Assembly (NCBI GenBank): GCA_007127625.1
Contig: SKYZ01000235.1
Span: forward strand, 1-7,329
Direction of reading: 5' to 3'
Length of the DNA stretch: 7,329 nt
DNA from: Aquisalimonas sp.
GTDB taxonomy: Bacteria; Pseudomonadota; Gammaproteobacteria; Nitrococcales; Aquisalimonadaceae
Shown here: in pieces, positions 5,125 through 7,329 of the stretch
Numbering within the stretch: position 1 is the stretch's first letter
Layout: each line of letters starts with the position of its first letter
Program-made: the position numbers and the translations under genes
The notes under the pieces: generated by a model
Databases searched by the model: none
Seen by the model: the letters and a program-made list of their open reading frames with translations, nothing else
What the model was told of the DNA's origin: nothing

Positions 5125-7329
5125 GCGACCACCCGCTCCCGACGTGGAGGCCCGGGCCATGGCGGACCATGCCGCCTACGAGGCGCTGCTCGCCCGGGAG
5201 GAGCCACCGAAGGACTGGTTGCGGCGGCTGAATCGCCACGCGGCGCGGCAGGATCCGCCTCTGGTCGTGGCCGGCGATGGCGCTGGTGCGCTGCTGGCTG
5301 CCTGGGCCCATCGCTACCGGGCCAAGCACCGCGAGGTCGCGCTGTTTACGCACTACGTGGGTTGCACGGGCGAGAGCCGGCTTACGGACCGGCTGGTGGA
5401 ACGCCTGCTGCTGCGACTGCGCGGCGTGGCGGGATTGCCGGATCCGTTACCGGCGGACCCGGACGCCCGCCGGGAGCTCCTGCCCAACTGGCTGGCCCGG
5501 GCCGCGGCCAGGAGCAGGCTCATGCTGGTCCTCACGGATGTGGACCGGCTGGCCGACGGTGATGCCGAGCAGGCACTGGACTGGCTGCCGAGCCACCTCC
5601 CGCCGGGGGTACGGATTGTTCTCGGTGTGGGACCGAATGCGCCTGCTGCAGCGCAGATGCGCCAGCGCGGCTGGCAGGCGGAGGTGCTCTCCGATGCAGC
5701 TGCCAGCCGCCCGGAGCTCCCCGAGGAGGTGGCGCCGGAGGTCCTGCGGTTGCTCTGGGCGAGCCGTCGCGGGCTCACTGCCGAAGAACTCCAGGCTGCG
5801 GGGTATCATGCCCCCGCTCCGGGGCCGGGCATCTATCGCGCCGAGGAGCGTCTCCAGCTGGCGGGCAGTGAGGTGCGGGACGGTGTGCGCAAGGCGCTGC
5901 TGGTGGATGGCGCCGATCGCCAGGCCGCCCATGAGGCGCTTGCCAGGCTCGTCAACGCGCACCTGGGAGCGGAGCGCCGCCTGGACGAACTGCCCTGGCA
6001 GCTCGCCGCTGCCCGGGACTGGGAACAGCTCGCCCATGTCCTGGCCGCGCCGGAAACCCTGTCCGCGCTGCTGCGCCAGCGGGACCGCCTGGACCTGTGG
6101 CACTACTGGCGGGCCTGGGGCGCCGATGCCGAGCTGGTCGCGTGGTACGCGGAGTGCCTCGGCCCGTGGCGGCAACAACTCGAGGCCGAAACCCTTGCGG
6201 ACCTGGTCTGTGGTCTATGCGCGGCATTCAGGGAGGCCGGGCTTGACGGCGATCTGTCGTCGTTCATGAACGAACTCCACGACCTGACCTCGAGGTTGTC
6301 GCCGGCACTGCAGGCCCGGGTGCTGGCCACCCGCGGCGCCTGGCTTGCTGAACAGGGCGAGGCTGCAGCGGCGCTGGAGCCGCTGCAGCAGGCGTTGGCC
6401 CTGCGCCGTGAAAACCTGGGTGAAGACCACTCGGAGACGCGCACCAGCCGCCATCAGCTGGCCACCTGGTACGAGGAGCAGGGCGACCTGGACGCTGCCG
6501 TGGAGCTTTATCGTGCCGGCCTCAAGGCCCGCGAGACCAGTCTCGGGGAGCGTGATTCAGGGCTGATCCCCTATCTGCACAACCTGGGAGCCGTGCTCAA
6601 GGCGCGCAACGACTTCGCTGCCGCCAGACCCTGTTTCCGGCGTGCCCTGGAGATCGCCGAGCGCCATTACGGCAATGCCCACCCGACCACTGCCGCGTGT
6701 CTGGACAATCTCGCAGGCACGGTCTACGCCGAGCATGACTTCGACCAGGCGGAGATCCTCTATCAGCGGGCACTGGGCATCGCCGAGGCGGTGTTCGGCA
6801 CCATGCATGCGGCCACCGCTGCGGCGGCTCATAACCTGGGTGCCGTGATGGATGCGCGGGAGGATTTCCGCACCGCCGAGATGCTGTTCCAGCGGGCCCT
6901 GGATGTCCGCGAAGAGCTGTTCGGCGCCGAGCACGTGGACACGGCCTCCAGTCTGCACAACCTGGCCGGCGTGAAGGACGCCATGGGCCGCTATGACGAC
7001 GCCGAGCCCCTGTACCGGCGCGCTGTGGCCAACTGGGAGGCCGTGGTGGGCAAGGAGCACACCGCAACGGCCACCAGCGTCAACAACCTCGCCGATCTGC
7101 TCCGGGAAACCGGCCAGTTCGGCGAGGCGGAACAGCTCTACCGGCGCAACCTGGCCACCTGGCGCGCACTGGTGGGTGAGGACCATCCGCATACCCTGAT
7201 GACGCTGTGCGAGCTGGCGGCTCTCCACGCCGAGCAGGGTCGCCTGGACGAGGCGGAACCCATGCTGCGTGATGCCGTGGAGCGCACCGCACGGGTGCTG
7301 GGCCGGGACACCATGGACCACATCAATGC
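5117..7329 (+). CDS. Nephrocystin-3-like/STAND-type pseudo-NTPase with C-terminal TPR array (3' truncated by window)
   Basis: An ORF open from ATG 5117 to the window edge, 737 complete codons with no stop, so the C-terminus is unseen. Residues 1-36 are a short charged leader; no effector domain precedes the core. Residues about 37-175 match the layout of the NTPase module of nephrocystin-3-like TPR proteins: a PPLVVAG strand leading to the P-loop, a THYVGCTGES strand (78-87), a helix with NWLARAAARSR (124-134), the Walker B-like strand LMLVLTDVDRL (135-145), and DWLPSHLPPGVRIVLGV (155-171). The P-loop reads GDGAGALLAAW (53-63): there is no Gly-Lys-Ser/Thr. The Walker B acid position aligns with Thr140. 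The helical segment that usually follows also seems shortened. ELPWQLAAARDWEQL (291-305) and LDLWHYWRAW are linker features of the same family. From residue 406 there are eight 42-residue TPRs. No signal peptide or membrane segment is visible, so it is probably cytosolic. It likely serves as a protein-binding scaffold; binding partner and function are unknown. Family assignment is from remembered patterns, not a search. Confidence 0.8.
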   Translation, partial: MSERPPAPDVEARAMADHAAYEALLAREEPPKDWLRRLNRHAARQDPPLVVAGDGAGALLAAWAHRYRAKHREVALFTHYVGCTGESRLTDRLVERLLLRLRGVAGLPDPLPADPDARRELLPNWLARAAARSRLMLVLTDVDRLADGDAEQALDWLPSHLPPGVRIVLGVGPNAPAAAQMRQRGWQAEVLSDAAASRPELPEEVAPEVLRLLWASRRGLTAEELQAAGYHAPAPGPGIYRAEERLQLAGSEVRDGVRKALLVDGADRQAAHEALARLVNAHLGAERRLDELPWQLAAARDWEQLAHVLAAPETLSALLRQRDRLDLWHYWRAWGADAELVAWYAECLGPWRQQLEAETLADLVCGLCAAFREAGLDGDLSSFMNELHDLTSRLSPALQARVLATRGAWLAEQGEAAAALEPLQQALALRRENLGEDHSETRTSRHQLATWYEEQGDLDAAVELYRAGLKARETSLGERDSGLIPYLHNLGAVLKARNDFAAARPCFRRALEIAERHYGNAHPTTAACLDNLAGTVYAEHDFDQAEILYQRALGIAEAVFGTMHAATAAAAHNLGAVMDAREDFRTAEMLFQRALDVREELFGAEHVDTASSLHNLAGVKDAMGRYDDAEPLYRRAVANWEAVVGKEHTATATSVNNLADLLRETGQFGEAEQLYRRNLATWRALVGEDHPHTLMTLCELAALHAEQGRLDEAEPMLRDAVERTARVLGRDTMDHIN
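6332..7329 (+). repeat. Array of eight 126-bp units encoding kinesin-light-chain-type TPRs
   Basis: Within the preceding gene, units start at 6332, 6458, 6584, 6710, 6836, 6962, 7088 and 7214 (the last is cut by the window edge), with no insertion or deletion between units. Each encodes 42 residues on a pattern of LA..L...G....AE.LY.RAL, then a Leu/Phe-Gly followed by an acidic-His segment (for example LGEDH, FGAEH, VGEDH) and a hydrophobic-Asn end (LHN, LDN, VNN). This is the 42-residue TPR_10/TPR_12 style found in kinesin light chain and nephrocystin-3-like proteins, longer than the classic 34-residue TPR. The first unit is the most divergent (starts RGAW). The array probably continues past the window. 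Confidence 0.9.

Noticed and set aside
5447..6178. 243-codon minus-strand open frame, and a 330-codon plus-strand frame at 5277-6269
   Set aside because: Both overlap the NTPase-like/TPR gene, which has a strong ribosome binding site, family motifs and an exact repeat register. The alternatives are Arg/Pro/Ser-rich and lack motifs.
6557..7321. 254-codon minus-strand open frame over the TPR array
   Set aside because: Its apparent periodicity (repeated HGxQVV-like segments) is just the complement of the 126-bp TPR repeat, not a separate gene.
5117..7329. Calling the TPR protein a bona fide antiphage (Avs-type) defence gene
   Set aside because: There is no effector domain in the visible part, no intact P-loop, no neighbouring defence or mobile genes, and it is coupled to a housekeeping gene. 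The family resemblance alone does not justify the call.

Overview
The window is gene-dense, high-GC DNA with strong G/C preference at codon third positions. The gene content (monoheme c-type cytochromes of the c4/c553 kind, MobA, an NtrC-type sigma-54 regulator, a GGDEF cyclase, acylphosphatase) fits a high-GC proteobacterium, most likely a gammaproteobacterium. That placement is an inference from family content; there is no rRNA or other marker to fix it.

Layout: (1) 1-444, plus strand: the tail of an unrecognised gene followed closely by acylphosphatase. (2) 445-1358, plus strand: a 193-bp gap with a possible promoter, then two tandem secreted monoheme cytochromes c that resemble the two halves of a diheme cytochrome c4. 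(3) 1410-4248, minus strand, convergent with the cytochromes: a two-gene operon of a sigma-54-dependent response regulator (REC, AAA+, Fis-type HTH) and an overlapping soluble diguanylate cyclase with intact GGEEF and I-site. Phosphorelay input and c-di-GMP output are therefore probably co-expressed; no cognate histidine kinase is in view. (4) 4249-4503: a 255-bp divergent intergenic region with three separate inverted repeats and candidate promoters for both directions. (5) 4504-7329, plus strand: mobA (molybdenum cofactor guanylyltransferase), translationally coupled by an 8-bp overlap to a very long ORF that runs off the window.

That last ORF is the most unusual item. It has the architecture of the nephrocystin-3-like / STAND-type NTPase-TPR proteins: an NTPase-like module followed by at least eight exact 42-residue kinesin-light-chain-type TPR units. 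The P-loop has no Gly-Lys-Ser/Thr and the Walker B aspartate position appears to be Thr, so it looks like a pseudo-NTPase scaffold placed behind mobA. I see no tRNA, rRNA, CRISPR array, insertion sequence or attachment site.
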